Shown: piece by piece, positions 29,987-40,234 of the stretch
Position numbering within the stretch: the stretch's first letter is position 1
Layout: the number at the start of each line of letters is the position of its first letter
The notes under the pieces: model-generated
What the model saw: only the letters and a program-made list of their open reading frames with translations
The model's database searches: none
What the model was told of the DNA's origin: nothing
Made by a program: the position numbers and the translations under genes
Origin: Methylocystis sp. ATCC 49242
Lineage (GTDB): Bacteria; Pseudomonadota; Alphaproteobacteria; Rhizobiales; Beijerinckiaceae
DNA: 64,000 bases
Direction of reading: 5' to 3'
Assembly: GCF_000188155.2 (NCBI RefSeq)
Contig: NZ_KE124774.1
Coordinates: forward strand, 1,556,356 to 1,620,355

Positions 29987-31032
29987 GAGCATTTCCCTGT
30001 ATTTCTGAATCGGGAGGGATTCCTGTTTTAGCAGGAGTGTGATTCAAGATGCTGGCTGGGCGGAGGCCAGCATCCAATGGTTCGACCTCTCTCCAATGAT
30101 CTTCGAGAGCGTGTGGTTGCGTCGGTTTTGGCTGGCGAGAGTTGCCGCGCCGTGGCTTTGCGCTTTGGCGTGGCCGTGTCATCGGTCGTGAAGTGGTCGC
30201 AGCGCCAGCGCGAGACGGGCTCGGTCGCGCCGGCGAAAATGGGCGGCTATCGCAAGCGCGTGCTGGAGCCGCATCGCGCTTTCATTGTCGAGCGTCTGGC
30301 GCAGACGCCGCATTTGACGTTGCATGGCCTCAAGGACGAGCTGCTGGCGCGCGGGGTCAAGGTTTCGCACAACGCCATTTGGATGTTCCTGCGCCGCGAG
30401 GGGCTGCGGTTCAAAAAAAACGCTGCTGGCGCTCGAACAAGGCCGCGCTGACATTGCGCGACGGCGCAAGCGCTGGCAATCGCTGCAAGCGCGCCTCGAT
30501 CCCAGGCGGCTGGTCTTCATCGACGAGACCTGGATCAAGACGAACATGACGCCGCTGCGCGGCTGGGGCCCCAAGGGCAAGCGCTTGCGCGGCCTCGCGC
30601 CGCACGGCCATTGGCGCACGTTGACCTTTCTCGGCGCGCTGCGCTGCGATCGTCTCGACGCGCCCTGCGTCTTCGACGGGCCAATCAACGGCGCGTGTTT
30701 CCGCGCCTATGTCGAACAACAACTCGTCCCCGCGCTTAAGCAGGGCGATATTGTCATTATGGACAATCTCGGCAGTCACAAGGGCGAGGCGGTGCGACGC
30801 GCGATCCGCTCCGCCGGAGCCAGACTGTGGTTTCTGCCACCCTATTCGCCCGACCTCAATCCAATCGAACAGACCTTTTCCAAGCTCAAACACTGGATGC
30901 GACAGGCGCAGCAGCGAACCATCGATGAAACCTGGCGACAGATCGGACGCCTCGCAAAAGACATCCAACCACAAGAATGCAGCAACTACTTCACAAACGC
31001 AGGATAAGCTTCCGTCAAAATATGAAACGCTC
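29987..31032 (+). mobile_element. IS630-family insertion sequence
   Basis: The 1,046-bp element is flanked by TA dinucleotides at 29985-29986 and 31033-31034, the usual IS630 target duplication. The ends are imperfect inverted repeats: GAGCATTTCCCTG on the left and GAGCGTTTCATAT reading inward from the right. It holds two overlapping transposase frames in different phases. The element sits just after clpB and does not break a recognisable gene. Confidence 0.85.
30077..31007 (+). CDS. IS630-family transposase, frameshifted (orfA/orfB)
   Basis: The N-terminal frame runs from 30077 to 30451 and has the helix-turn-helix region ([19 protein letters not shown]). The C-terminal frame reaches the stop at 31007 and has the DDE catalytic core: Asp in VFIDETW, Asp in [12 protein letters not shown], Glu in [14 protein letters not shown]. 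The two meet at a run of eight A at 30413-30420; with seven A the protein is continuous ([11 protein letters not shown]). A +1 ribosomal shift or transcriptional slippage at this run would make full-length enzyme, or it may be a simple inactivating insertion. Confidence 0.85.
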
Positions 31033-31113
31033 TAGAGCGCGGAGGCCGCCGTTGACGAAACGGCGGCCTAAGTTTTTATTCATAATGCAAATCGAATTTT
31101 TCAGAGGTCATCA

Positions 31114-31404
31114 ATGGTCAAGGTGCTCAACGTGTTGGACCAAATTGGCAATCATTGGAAAGAGGGGGACGGAAAATTCGAGTCTGGGTTCTGGTATGGT
31201 GGCCCTGTGGATGATGAACTCATCCGGATTTTCAGCGGCGAGGGAAATTCGACTCTGGGCGGCAGAATAACCGCAAGGCGAAATGTGAAGTTTTCAGACG
31301 GGCGCACGAGAAAAATCTATACCTTCGAAGCGGACCCGTCCCAAAGTGGGCGACCGCGCCCTCGCGCCTTCAACCCGAACGGATGCGTGGTCACCGAGGA
31401 ATAA
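31114..31404 (+). CDS. Hypothetical protein
   Basis: A 96-residue protein, mixed charge, no signal peptide or membrane helix. AGAGG lies nine bases before the ATG. Local base composition is lower in GC than the neighbouring genes, which together with the IS630 element just upstream suggests acquisition by transfer. I recognise no family; phrases such as GKFESGFWYGGPVDDELIRI give no functional clue. Confidence 0.55.
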   Translation: MVKVLNVLDQIGNHWKEGDGKFESGFWYGGPVDDELIRIFSGEGNSTLGGRITARRNVKFSDGRTRKIYTFEADPSQSGRPRPRAFNPNGCVVTEE

Positions 31405-31449
31405 ACCGCTCATCCCTTCTCTCACGAGCAGGAGAGGCGATGGGCTGCA

Positions 31450-32412
31450 TTACAACTTCCGCAGCGCCACTTCCTCGATCCTGTGGTCCTCGCCCTTGGT
31501 GAGGATCAAACTTGCGCGCGGGCGCGTCGGGGCGATGTTGTTGCGCAGGTTTTCGAGATTGATGCGCGTCCAGATGTCCTTCGCGACGCGCACCGTCTCT
31601 TCGTCGGAGAGATCGGCGTATTTGCGAAAATAGGAGCGCGGGTCGCGGAACGCCGTCTCGCGCAGACGCAGGAAACGCTCGACGTACCAGCGCTCCAGCA
31701 CGTCCTCCGGCGCGTCGAGATAGACCGAGAAGTCGAAGAAATCCGAAACGAAGGGAATGTCGCGCGGGTGGCGCGACGGGCGCGCGGCCAAGACATTCAC
31801 GCCTTCGACGATGAGAATGTCGGGACGGTCGACGCAGGTCGCCTCGCCGTCGACGACGTCGTAAATGAGATGCGAATAAACCGGCGCGCAGACATTGCGC
31901 TGTCCCGCCTTCACGTCGGAAAGAAAGCGCAGCAGCGCCTTGTTGTCGTAGCTTTCGGGAAAGCCCTTCTTCTCCATGAGGCCTTCGCGCTCGAGCACGG
32001 CGTTTGGCAGGAGAAAGCCGTCCGTGGTGATGAGTTCAACCTTCGGCGTGTTCGGCCAGCGCGACAGCAATGCGCGAAGAATGCGCGCGGTCGTGGATTT
32101 GCCGACGGCCACGGAGCCCGCGACCCCGATGATGTAGGGAACCTTGCCGTCCTCGGCGCCGAGAAAGCGCTGTGTCGCCTTGAAGAGCCCCTGCGTCGCC
32201 GCGACATAGAGCGCGAGCAGGCGTGACAGCGGCAGATAGATTTCGATGACTTCCTCGAGGGAGATCGGATCGCCGAGCGACTTCAGCCGCGCAAGGTCAT
32301 CGAGCGTCAGCGTCAGCGGCGTGTCGGCGCGAAGGCTCGCCCATTCGGCGCGCGTAAACCGGCGATAAGGCGAAATCGCCACGCCCGTTTCAGCGGCGCC
32401 CGCTTCGTTCAT
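31450..32412 (-). CDS. coaA: Pantothenate kinase, type I
   Basis: CoaA phosphorylates pantothenate, the rate-limiting first step of coenzyme A synthesis. The 320-residue cytosolic protein has the P-loop [17 protein letters not shown] near residue 105, followed by [12 protein letters not shown] and LIVEGVNVL, all typical of the bacterial type I enzyme. Its ATG overlaps the hisE stop as ATGA, so it is the last gene of the his operon here and probably translationally coupled. That placement is common in alphaproteobacteria. Confidence 0.96.
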   Translation of the reverse strand: MNEAGAAETGVAISPYRRFTRAEWASLRADTPLTLTLDDLARLKSLGDPISLEEVIEIYLPLSRLLALYVAATQGLFKATQRFLGAEDGKVPYIIGVAGSVAVGKSTTARILRALLSRWPNTPKVELITTDGFLLPNAVLEREGLMEKKGFPESYDNKALLRFLSDVKAGQRNVCAPVYSHLIYDVVDGEATCVDRPDILIVEGVNVLAARPSRHPRDIPFVSDFFDFSVYLDAPEDVLERWYVERFLRLRETAFRDPRSYFRKYADLSDEETVRVAKDIWTRINLENLRNNIAPTRPRASLILTKGEDHRIEEVALRKL

Positions 32413-32732
32413 TTCGAGCCTCCGCGCGACGCCTTTTCGGCAAGGCCCGATTGCGCCGTGCGGCGGCCGAGTTCGGCGACGACGTCGCTCAAAGCGATAT
32501 CACGCGCCTCGAGCAGCACCAGCAGGTGGTAAAGCACATCGGCGGCTTCCGAGGTCAAGGCATTGTTGTCGCCCTCCATTGCGGCGATCACCGCCTCGAC
32601 CGCCTCCTCGCCGAATTTCTTTGCGATGCGCGGCGGCCCCGCGTCGAAAAGACTCTTGGTGTAGGAGTTGGAGGCGCTGTCGTTGCGACGCGATTTGATG
32701 AGCGCGGCGAGATCGTCGAGAGAAAAGCTCAT
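32409..32732 (-). CDS. hisE: Phosphoribosyl-ATP pyrophosphatase
   Basis: HisE hydrolyses phosphoribosyl-ATP to phosphoribosyl-AMP, step 2 of histidine synthesis. The 107-residue all-alpha protein shows [15 protein letters not shown] and [20 protein letters not shown], with the acidic metal-binding residues of the MazG-like fold. It overlaps hisF and coaA by ATGA at both ends. No hisI is adjacent. Confidence 0.95.
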   Translation of the reverse strand: MSFSLDDLAALIKSRRNDSASNSYTKSLFDAGPPRIAKKFGEEAVEAVIAAMEGDNNALTSEAADVLYHLLVLLEARDIALSDVVAELGRRTAQSGLAEKASRGGSK

Positions 32733-33505
32733 GCCGCCTCCAGTCCATCGAGCCTCATCGGTAGGCCGGCGGCGGCCATGTGGCGCTTCGCCTGCGGGAT
32801 CGTATATTCGCCGAAGTGGAAGATCGACGCCGCGAGCACCGCGGTCGCGTGGCCTTCGCGAATGCCGGCGACGAGATGATCGAGATTGCCGACGCCGCCG
32901 GACGCGATGACCGGCACGGAAACGGCGTCCGCGACGCTGCGCGTCAGTTCGATGTCGAAACCGCTTTTCGTGCCGTCGCGATCCATCGAGGTGAGCAGAA
33001 TTTCCCCGGCGCCCAGCGCCGTCACTTCGCGCGCATATTCCACCGCGTCGATGCCGGTGGGGCGGCGCCCGCCATGGGTGAAGATTTCCCACTTGCCCGG
33101 CGCGACCCGCTTGGCGTCGATGGCGACGACGATGCATTGCGCGCCGAATTTCTCCGACGCCTCGCGCACGAATTGCCGGTTGGCGACGGCGGCCGAATTG
33201 ATCGATGCCTTGTCGGCGCCCGCGAGCAGGAGATTGCGGATGTCGTCGAGCGTGCGCACGCCGCCGCCGACGGTGAGCGGCATGAAGCAGGCTTCGGCCG
33301 TGCGCTGCACGACGTCGAGCAGAATGCCGCGATTTTCATGGCTCGCGGTGATGTCGAGAAAGCAGAGTTCGTCAGCGCCGGCGGCGTCATAGGCGATGGC
33401 GCATTCCACCGGATCGCCGGCGTCGCGCAGATCGACGAAATTCACGCCCTTGACGACGCGGCCTTCCTTCACGTCGAGGCAGGGGATGACGCGGGCTTTG
33501 AGCAT
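32729..33505 (-). CDS. hisF: Imidazole glycerol phosphate synthase, cyclase subunit
   Basis: HisF, a TIM barrel, uses ammonia from HisH to close the imidazole ring, giving IGP and AICAR. The 258-residue protein has both catalytic aspartates: Asp11 in [17 protein letters not shown] and Asp130 in [10 protein letters not shown]. The phosphate-binding loops [12 protein letters not shown] and [11 protein letters not shown] are present. The start codon shares one base with the hisA stop (TGATG). Confidence 0.97.
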   Translation of the reverse strand: MLKARVIPCLDVKEGRVVKGVNFVDLRDAGDPVECAIAYDAAGADELCFLDITASHENRGILLDVVQRTAEACFMPLTVGGGVRTLDDIRNLLLAGADKASINSAAVANRQFVREASEKFGAQCIVVAIDAKRVAPGKWEIFTHGGRRPTGIDAVEYAREVTALGAGEILLTSMDRDGTKSGFDIELTRSVADAVSVPVIASGGVGNLDHLVAGIREGHATAVLAASIFHFGEYTIPQAKRHMAAAGLPMRLDGLEAA

Positions 33506-34254
33506 CAGGCGCTCCCCGCCGTCGCGCGCGCCTTCCTGATCAGCGCCAGCGCCTCGGCCGGATCGAGGCGCCCATCGTAAAGCGCGCGTCCCGTGATCGC
33601 GCCGGCGAGCCTGGCGCAGTCCGGTTGCAGCAGACGCTCGATGTCGGCGAGCGAGGCGAGGCCGCCGGAGGCGATGACGGGAATCGTCAAGGCGTTGGCG
33701 AGCGCCAGCGTCTGCTCGATGTTGAGGCCCGTCAGAATGCCGTCGCGCGCGATGTCCGTGTAGATGATCGCGCTGACGCCCGCGTCCTCGAAACTCTTGC
33801 CGAGTTCGAGCGCCGGCATGCGCGTCGTGCGCGCCCAGCCGTCCACGGCGACCATGCCGTCCTTGGCGTCGATGCCGACGGCGACGCGGCCCGGATAGAT
33901 CCGCGCAGCCTCTCGCACGAAGGACGGATCCTTGACCGCCGCCGTGCCGATGATGACGCGCGTCACGCCTTTCTCCAGCCAGCCGGACAGCGTGCGCATG
34001 TCGCGAATGCCGCCGCCGAGCTGCACGGGAATTGTAAGCACCGCAAGGATGGACTCGACCGCCGCCGCATTGCGTGGCGCGCCGGCGAATGCGCCGTCCA
34101 GATCGACGACATGCAGATATTCGAAGCCCTGCGACTGGAAGGCGCGCGCCTGCTCCGCCGGATCGTCGTTGAAGACGGTCGCGCGGTCCATATCGCCCTG
34201 CGCAAGCCGCACGCATTGGCCTTCTTTCAGATCGATCGCGGGAAACAGAATCAC
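33505..34254 (-). CDS. hisA: Phosphoribosylformimino-AICAR-phosphate isomerase
   Basis: HisA is the TIM-barrel isomerase of step 4 in histidine synthesis. It has 249 residues from a GTG start at 34254, chosen because GAGG lies 8 bases upstream and the product then begins [16 protein letters not shown], the family N-terminus with catalytic Asp8. The second catalytic Asp is in [13 protein letters not shown]. The start overlaps the hisH stop as GTGA. Confidence 0.96.
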   Translation of the reverse strand: MILFPAIDLKEGQCVRLAQGDMDRATVFNDDPAEQARAFQSQGFEYLHVVDLDGAFAGAPRNAAAVESILAVLTIPVQLGGGIRDMRTLSGWLEKGVTRVIIGTAAVKDPSFVREAARIYPGRVAVGIDAKDGMVAVDGWARTTRMPALELGKSFEDAGVSAIIYTDIARDGILTGLNIEQTLALANALTIPVIASGGLASLADIERLLQPDCARLAGAITGRALYDGRLDPAEALALIRKARATAGSA

Positions 34255-34901
34255 GGACGCCACCTCAGGAAATTGGCGATGAGCGCGAGGCCGAGCCTCT
34301 GGCTCTTCTCGGGATGGAATTGCACGCCGACGAGATTGTCGCGCGCGACGGCCGCGGTGAGCGGCGCGCCATAGTCGGTCGTCGCCAGCACATGTCGCGG
34401 CTCGGCCGGCGTCAGATGATAGGAGTGGACGAAATAGGCGTGGAGCCCGCGCTCCCCCGTCGCGATCCCGTCGAAGACCGGATGCTCGCGGGTCAGGCTG
34501 AGCGTGTTCCAGCCCATATGCGGAATTTTGAGCGAAGGATCGCCCGGCTCGATCGCCACGACGTCGCCGCCGATCCAGCCGAGGCCGGGGGTCTCGCCAT
34601 GTTCGAGACCGCGCGCCGCCATCAGTTGCATGCCGACGCAAATGCCGAGGAAAGGTCGGCCCCGCTCGATGGTCGCTTCCTGCAACGCGTCGTAGAGGCC
34701 CGGCAGGTCGAGAAGCCCGCGGCGACAATCGGCGAAAGCGCCGACGCCCGGAAGCACGACGCGCTCGGCGCCGCGAACCTTCTGCGGATCATTGGTGACG
34801 CAGATTTCCCCGCCGACGCCCGACTCGCGCGCCGCGCGCTCGAAAGCCTTCAGCGCCGAGTGAAGATTGCCGGAACCGTAATCGATGATCGCCGTCGTCA
34901 A
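34251..34901 (-). CDS. hisH: Imidazole glycerol phosphate synthase, glutaminase subunit
   Basis: HisH releases ammonia from glutamine and channels it into HisF. The class I glutamine amidotransferase domain fills the 216 residues, with the nucleophile in [11 protein letters not shown] and the His-Glu pair in VQFHPEKSQ. The start is a TTG at 34901, eight bases after GGGGAG; it gives [14 protein letters not shown], the standard beginning, and no ATG is available. It overlaps the 3' end of the DUF2628 gene by four bases. Confidence 0.95.
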   Translation of the reverse strand: MTTAIIDYGSGNLHSALKAFERAARESGVGGEICVTNDPQKVRGAERVVLPGVGAFADCRRGLLDLPGLYDALQEATIERGRPFLGICVGMQLMAARGLEHGETPGLGWIGGDVVAIEPGDPSLKIPHMGWNTLSLTREHPVFDGIATGERGLHAYFVHSYHLTPAEPRHVLATTDYGAPLTAAVARDNLVGVQFHPEKSQRLGLALIANFLRWRP

Positions 34902-35314
34902 GCGTCTTGCTCCCCGGAGCGGGCTTGCGGCGCGATCCCGCGCCAACGATGAAAAAACGCCATCTCCGCCTCTTCCTCGTCGTCGCCGACCACGACGTCG
35001 GTCTCGACATAGCCGCGCCGCGCCAGAGCCCAGGCGACAATCCGTTCGCCCTCCAAGCCGAGCCAAACCGCCAGGGAAAGACCAAGCCATGACATGGCGT
35101 CGCGCGAAATCTTCAGCTTCCACGCCACGAGACCGATGACCGTCAGCAGCGCGGTCCAGGCCGCGGCGGCGATCCAAGCGCGCCTCCATAGCAGCCAGAA
35201 GGGGCCGAGGAAAAAGGCGGGCCACGAGAAGCCGTCGCGCAGGAACACGATCTTCTCCGGCGCGGGGGCGGCCCCCTGCGCCGTCGGCGGGAGATGAACG
35301 GTGAAAATGGCCAT
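34898..35314 (-). CDS. DUF2628 family membrane protein
   Basis: A 138-residue protein with two or three hydrophobic segments between about residues 30 and 98 ([42 protein letters not shown]) and a soluble acidic tail. The pattern [20 protein letters not shown] is the DUF2628 signature. Its function is unknown, but genes of this family are regularly placed between hisB and hisH in Rhizobiales, as here, so it is probably just cotranscribed. Confidence 0.85.
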   Translation of the reverse strand: MAIFTVHLPPTAQGAAPAPEKIVFLRDGFSWPAFFLGPFWLLWRRAWIAAAAWTALLTVIGLVAWKLKISRDAMSWLGLSLAVWLGLEGERIVAWALARRGYVETDVVVGDDEEEAEMAFFHRWRGIAPQARSGEQDA

Positions 35315-35355
35315 CGGCCGTCCCCTCGTCGTCTGGACGCCAGAGCCGCCGCCGC

Positions 35356-35952
35356 TCAGGCGGTCAGCGTTCCCTTGGTGGAAGGCGCCTCGCCCTGCAG
35401 GCGACGCGGATCGATCGCCACGGCCTTGCCGAAGGCGCGCGCAAAGCCCTTGAACGCGCTCTCCGCAATATGGTGGCTGTTGACGCCGCTCAGGCTGTCG
35501 ATGTGCAGCCCGACCCGGGCCTGAACCGCGAAGGCCTGAAAGAATTCGCGCATCAGCTCAGTGTCGAAGGCGCCGATGCGCTCCGCCGGGAAGCTGACGT
35601 TATAGACGAGGAACGGACGCCCGGAAATATCGACGACGACGCGGGTCAAGGCCTCGTCGAGAGGTATGTGCGCGTCGCCGTAGCGCGCGATGCCTTTGCG
35701 GTCGCCGAGAGCGCGGTCCACCGCCTGCCCCATCGCGAGCCCGACGTCCTCGACGGTGTGGTGGCCGTCGATGTGCAGGTCGCCCTTCGCCAGCACGGTG
35801 AGATCCAGCGGCGCATGGCGCGCGATCTGGTCGAGCATATGGTCGAAAAATCCGATTCCGGTGGAAATGTCGGAGCGTCCCGACCCGTCGAGATCGACAG
35901 TGACCGAAATGGACGTTTCCTTCGTGTTGCGCTCGATAGTGGCGCTGCGCAT
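35356..35952 (-). CDS. hisB: Imidazoleglycerol-phosphate dehydratase
   Basis: HisB dehydrates IGP to imidazole acetol phosphate, step 6 of histidine synthesis, with two manganese ions. The 198-residue monofunctional form (no HisB phosphatase domain) has the paired metal-binding motifs [23 protein letters not shown] and [15 protein letters not shown]. The start at 35952 gives the family N-terminus; the frame is open to 36144 without support. It is the first gene of the minus-strand his operon. Confidence 0.96.
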   Translation of the reverse strand: MRSATIERNTKETSISVTVDLDGSGRSDISTGIGFFDHMLDQIARHAPLDLTVLAKGDLHIDGHHTVEDVGLAMGQAVDRALGDRKGIARYGDAHIPLDEALTRVVVDISGRPFLVYNVSFPAERIGAFDTELMREFFQAFAVQARVGLHIDSLSGVNSHHIAESAFKGFARAFGKAVAIDPRRLQGEAPSTKGTLTA

Positions 35953-36146
35953 GGCGAATTGGCCTTCCGGATGACGCCGCCGAGCATCATTCGGCCGCGG
36001 GCCGCCAGCTTGTAGCAATTTCGACGCATCTTCGCCACCCGCGCGAGGAGCGCGGCCGGCTTGCTGGCGGCGCGCGGCGGGGACGACTATCATCCCGATC
36101 GAGAAAACGCGAAAATTCGCGAAAAAGTCCGCGTTCGGAGGCATTT

Positions 36147-37043
36147 ATGAGACAGACGCCGCTCGCCTTGCTCGCCCTCGTCTTGACCTTGGCCAGCGCC
36201 TTTGCGGCGACCCCGGAGGAGGCTTACCTCGCCGCGCGCGACGCGGCGATCGCGAAAATCAAGAAGCTGGAGGCCAAACAGGGCGCGGAAGACGCCGTCG
36301 GCAAGGAGCAGCAGAAGGCGCTCGCCGATCTGGAAAAGCGCCTGCAGGGGATCATCGGCGATCTCGCGGTCAAGCCCTATCCGGCGAAAGGCAAGATCAA
36401 CATCGACACCCTCAGCGAAAATGAAATCGGCTTCGGCATGCTCGATACGCTGCGCTTTTCGCAGGAGGACAACGGCGCTCAGGCGATCGTCACGACGGAC
36501 GGGCTGCTCGATCACTGGCTGCGCACGCAGTCACAATGGTGGAAGAAGACGGACAAGTCGGCGCCCGACGCCGAATCGGCGTTGAAGTCGGACGACTTCT
36601 ATACGGAAGCAATCGGCTCCGACGCCGCCTTCACCAAGACCGCCGACATTCCGATCATGAAGCCCGAGGGAGCGGTTTTCGCCGTGGCGCTGCTCGGCGG
36701 ATGGGCGCAGGATATCGGACCCAATCCTTCGCAGGAGATCATCGTGGCGCTGCGCAGGGGCGGAAAGGTCTATATCGCCACTGAGGCCGCGAAGGGGGCG
36801 GAGAAGATCCCCGCCTGCGACGCCATCTGGAAAGACGCCGAGAGCAAGGCGGAAAAGATTTTGCAGAAATACAACGAGGGCGGGATGAAGGACGAGAAGC
36901 TTTTCGACGAATCGACCGCCGCGCAGGCCAAGGGCGACGACGACTATCGCGCCTGCTACGCCGCCCGTGCGCCAAAGGAGGCCTTCTTCGCCGCGCTGAC
37001 CCGCGAGGCCCAGGAGATCGCGGATCGCTTCAAGGACAGGTAA
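36147..37043 (+). CDS. Secreted protein, unknown function
   Basis: A 298-residue protein with a Sec signal peptide (residues 1-21, ending SAFA). A helical, Lys- and Glu-rich segment (about 25-70) may be a coiled coil. The rest is a mixed fold with IVTTDGLLDHWLR, FAVALLGGWAQDIGPNPSQE and two Cys (KIPACDAIW, YRACYAARA) that could form a disulfide. GGAGG precedes the ATG. It is divergent from hisB and upstream of hslV. I recognise no family. Confidence 0.75.
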   Translation: MRQTPLALLALVLTLASAFAATPEEAYLAARDAAIAKIKKLEAKQGAEDAVGKEQQKALADLEKRLQGIIGDLAVKPYPAKGKINIDTLSENEIGFGMLDTLRFSQEDNGAQAIVTTDGLLDHWLRTQSQWWKKTDKSAPDAESALKSDDFYTEAIGSDAAFTKTADIPIMKPEGAVFAVALLGGWAQDIGPNPSQEIIVALRRGGKVYIATEAAKGAEKIPACDAIWKDAESKAEKILQKYNEGGMKDEKLFDESTAAQAKGDDDYRACYAARAPKEAFFAALTREAQEIADRFKDR

Positions 37044-37121
37044 GGCCCGCACAGCCTCCGCCCTTGCTGAAAGCGCGGTTCAGTCCTACATCGGCCAAAA
37101 CGCTCGGCTCGGAAGGCGCGA

Positions 37122-37685
37122 ATGGACAACGAACAAAACAAGACGCCCGGCATGCACGCGACGACCATCATTCTGGTCAAGAAGCAGGGACAAACGGTGA
37201 TCGCGGGCGACGGACAGGTCAGCCTCGGCCAGACGATCATGAAGGGCAACGCCCGCAAGGTGCGCCGGCTCGGCAAGGGCGACGTGATCGCGGGTTTCGC
37301 CGGCGCTACGGCGGACGCATTCACGCTGTTCGAGCGGCTCGAATCGAAGCTCGATCAATATCCCGGCCAGCTCATGCGCGCCTGCGTCGAGCTCGCCAAG
37401 GACTGGCGCATGGACCGATATCTGCGCCGGCTGGAGGCGATGATGCTTGTCGCCGACCAGAACGTCGGACTCGTCCTCACCGGCTCGGGCGACGTGCTGG
37501 AGCCCGAAGGCGACGCCAATGGCGCTGTCGCCGCAATCGGCTCGGGCGGCAATTACGCGCTCGCCGCGGGCCGAGCCCTCATCGACACGCCGGCGGACGC
37601 AGAGACCATCGCGCGCCGCGCCATGTCCATCGCCGCCGACATCTGCGTCTACACGAACCACAATGTGGTGGTGGAGAAGATATAG
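37122..37685 (+). CDS. hslV: ATP-dependent protease subunit HslV
   Basis: HslV is the N-terminal-threonine peptidase of the HslUV (ClpYQ) protease. The 187-residue protein has a 13-residue propeptide ending in GMHA, after which the catalytic Thr of [18 protein letters not shown] is exposed. The motifs GNARKVRRL and [17 protein letters not shown] are typical. GGAAGG precedes the start. hslU follows after 90 bases and is almost surely cotranscribed. Confidence 0.96.
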   Translation: MDNEQNKTPGMHATTIILVKKQGQTVIAGDGQVSLGQTIMKGNARKVRRLGKGDVIAGFAGATADAFTLFERLESKLDQYPGQLMRACVELAKDWRMDRYLRRLEAMMLVADQNVGLVLTGSGDVLEPEGDANGAVAAIGSGGNYALAAGRALIDTPADAETIARRAMSIAADICVYTNHNVVVEKI

Positions 37686-37775
37686 GCGAAAAATGCGCGG
37701 CGAATGGCGAAGAAAAGACCAAACAAACCGCCCGTTTCCGTGCCAGATGAACGATAGCCCAAGGAAACTGAACTC

Positions 37776-39080
37776 ATGGCCGATTTTTCGCCGCGCGAAA
37801 TCGTCTCGGAACTGGATCGCTACATCGTCGGGCAGAACGAAGCCAAGCGCGCCGTCGCCATTGCGCTGCGTAACCGTTGGCGGCGTCTTCAGCTCGAAGG
37901 GCAAATGCGCGAAGAAGTGCTGCCCAAGAACATTCTGATGATCGGCCCCACCGGCTGCGGCAAGACCGAAATCGCCCGCCGCCTCGCCCGACTCGCCAAT
38001 GCGCCCTTCCTGAAGGTGGAAGCGACGAAATTCACCGAGGTCGGCTATGTCGGCCGCGATGTGGAGCAGATCGTGCGCGACCTTATCGAGGTCGCCCTGG
38101 TCATGGTCAAGGAGCGCCGCCGCAAGGATGTGCAGGCGCGCGCGCAGCAGGCGGCCGAGGAGCGCGTGCTCGACGCGCTCGTCGGTCCCGCCTCGTCCCC
38201 CGCCACGCGCGAAACCTTCCGCAAGCGTTTGCGCGACGGCGAGCTCGACGACAAGGAAATCGAAATCGAGCTGGCGCAGAGCGGCGGCTCCACCCCCATG
38301 TTCGAACTGCCGAACATGCCAGGCGCGAGCGTTTCCGCCTTTTCGCTGGGCGATATTTTCGGCAAGGCCCTGCAACGCGGCAAGCCGCGCAAGCTGACGG
38401 TGAAGGAGGCTCATGACCCACTCGTCGCCGAGGAAAGCGACAAGCTGATCGACCAAGAGGCCAGCGTTCGCGAGGCGATCCACGAGGTCGAGAACAATGG
38501 CATCGTCTTCATCGACGAGATGGACAAGATCTGCGCCCGCGAAGGCCGCAGCGGCGCCGATGTCTCGCGCGAAGGCGTGCAGCGCGACCTGTTGCCGCTG
38601 ATCGAGGGCACGACCGTCGCCACCAAGCACGGGCCGGTGAAGACCGACCATGTGCTGTTCATCGCCTCAGGCGCCTTCCATGTCGCGAAACCTTCCGACC
38701 TGCTGCCGGAGCTACAGGGCCGCCTGCCGATCCGCGTGGAGCTGGCCTCGCTCAACGAAGAGGATTTCCGCCGTATTCTGACAGAGACGGAAGCCTGCCT
38801 GACCAAGCAATATGTGGCGCTCATGGGCACGGAAGGCGTGACGCTCGAATTTTCGCCGTCGGCCATCGAGGCCATCGCCAAGGTCGCCGTACAAGTAAAC
38901 ACGTCGGTTGAAAACATCGGCGCCCGCCGCCTCCAGACAGTAATGGAGCGCGTCCTCGACGACATCAGCTTCTCCGCCTCGGACCGCGCCGGGGAGACTG
39001 TCGTTGTCGATGGCGACTATGTCGAAAGACACATCGGCGATCTCGCGAAGAACCGGGATTTGAGCCGGTTTATTTTGTGA
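37776..39080 (+). CDS. hslU: ATP-dependent protease ATPase subunit HslU
   Basis: AAA+ unfoldase that feeds substrates to HslV. The 434-residue protein begins with [20 protein letters not shown], has Walker [18 protein letters not shown] near residue 52, the insertion I domain at about 110-235, Walker [12 protein letters not shown], and the arginine region [16 protein letters not shown]. The C-terminus RDLSRFIL supplies the tail that inserts into HslV. It forms an operon with hslV. Confidence 0.97.
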   Translation: MADFSPREIVSELDRYIVGQNEAKRAVAIALRNRWRRLQLEGQMREEVLPKNILMIGPTGCGKTEIARRLARLANAPFLKVEATKFTEVGYVGRDVEQIVRDLIEVALVMVKERRRKDVQARAQQAAEERVLDALVGPASSPATRETFRKRLRDGELDDKEIEIELAQSGGSTPMFELPNMPGASVSAFSLGDIFGKALQRGKPRKLTVKEAHDPLVAEESDKLIDQEASVREAIHEVENNGIVFIDEMDKICAREGRSGADVSREGVQRDLLPLIEGTTVATKHGPVKTDHVLFIASGAFHVAKPSDLLPELQGRLPIRVELASLNEEDFRRILTETEACLTKQYVALMGTEGVTLEFSPSAIEAIAKVAVQVNTSVENIGARRLQTVMERVLDDISFSASDRAGETVVVDGDYVERHIGDLAKNRDLSRFIL

Positions 39081-39199
39081 CGCAGGGCCTGACCCTCCTC
39101 CCTGTCGGAAATGGTGGATGCCCCGTGGATCGCCCCACTTGCGCCCGCGGCCTCGCATTGCCATAAGACCGGCCAAAGCTCACAACCTGCGGCCTGTCC

Positions 39200-40234
39200 A
39201 TGTCCACTTTCCCCCAGCGCGTCTTCTCCGGCGTGCAATCCACCGGCAATCTGCATCTCGGCAATTATCTCGGCGCGATCGTCAAATTCGTCGAGCTGCA
39301 GAAGGCGTTCGAGTGCCTCTATTGCGTCGTCGACCTGCACGCGATCACCGTGCCGCAGGATCCCATCGCGCTGAAGGCGAACACGCGCGAGATCGCCGCC
39401 GCCTTCATCGCCTGCGGCATCGACCCCAAGCAGAACATTGTCTTCAACCAGAGCCAGGTTCCCGAACACGCCGAACTCGCCTGGGTGCTAAACTGCGTCG
39501 CCCGCATCGGCTGGCTGAACCGCATGACGCAGTTCAAGGACAAGGCCGGCAAGGACCGCGAGAACGCCTCCATGGGTCTTCTCGACTATCCCGTGCTGAT
39601 GGCCGCCGACATTCTCATCTATCGCGCGACGCATGTGCCGGTCGGCGACGACCAGAAGCAGCATCTCGAGCTTGCGCGCGACATTGCGCAGAAGTTCAAC
39701 AATGACTTCGGCCCGTCGATCGAGCGCAACGGTTTCGGCGGCGCCTTCTTCCCCCTGCCCGAGCCGCTGATCTCCGGCCCCGCGACGCGCGTGATGAGCC
39801 TGCGCGACGGCACGAAAAAAATGTCGAAGTCCGACGCCTCTGACTATTCGCGCATCAATCTCTCCGACGACGCGGACCAGATTGCGCAGAAGGTGCGCAA
39901 GGCCAAGACCGATCCCGAGGCCCTGCCCTCCGAGGAAAAAGGCCTCGAAGGCAGGCCCGAGGCGGACAATCTTGTCGGCATTTTCGCCGCGCTCGCCGGC
40001 CGCACGAAAGCCGATGTGCTGACCGAATATGGCGGCTCGAATTTCTCGACCTTCAAGAACGCGCTGGTCGATCTCGCTGTCGCCAAGCTCGCCCCCATCA
40101 CCGCGCAGATGCGCCGCATCCGGGAGGACGAGAGCTATATCGACGGCGTGCTGCGCGACGGCTCCGAACGCGCCCGCGCCATCGCCCGCGAGAACATGAA
40201 TGCGGTGAAGGATATCGTCGGCTTCCTGCGTTAA
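39200..40234 (+). CDS. trpS: Tryptophanyl-tRNA synthetase
   Basis: Class I aminoacyl-tRNA synthetase that charges tRNA-Trp. The 344-residue protein has the HIGH-type motif in [13 protein letters not shown] near residue 14 and the KMSKS loop in [14 protein letters not shown] near 210. The length fits bacterial TrpS. It ends convergently with glcF: the two stop codons overlap, at 40232-40234 and 40231-40233. Confidence 0.97.
   Translation: MSTFPQRVFSGVQSTGNLHLGNYLGAIVKFVELQKAFECLYCVVDLHAITVPQDPIALKANTREIAAAFIACGIDPKQNIVFNQSQVPEHAELAWVLNCVARIGWLNRMTQFKDKAGKDRENASMGLLDYPVLMAADILIYRATHVPVGDDQKQHLELARDIAQKFNNDFGPSIERNGFGGAFFPLPEPLISGPATRVMSLRDGTKKMSKSDASDYSRINLSDDADQIAQKVRKAKTDPEALPSEEKGLEGRPEADNLVGIFAALAGRTKADVLTEYGGSNFSTFKNALVDLAVAKLAPITAQMRRIREDESYIDGVLRDGSERARAIARENMNAVKDIVGFLR

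Noticed and set aside
37086-38651. 521-residue open frame antisense to hslV and hslU
   Set aside because: Shadow of two clearly conserved genes; no family motif.
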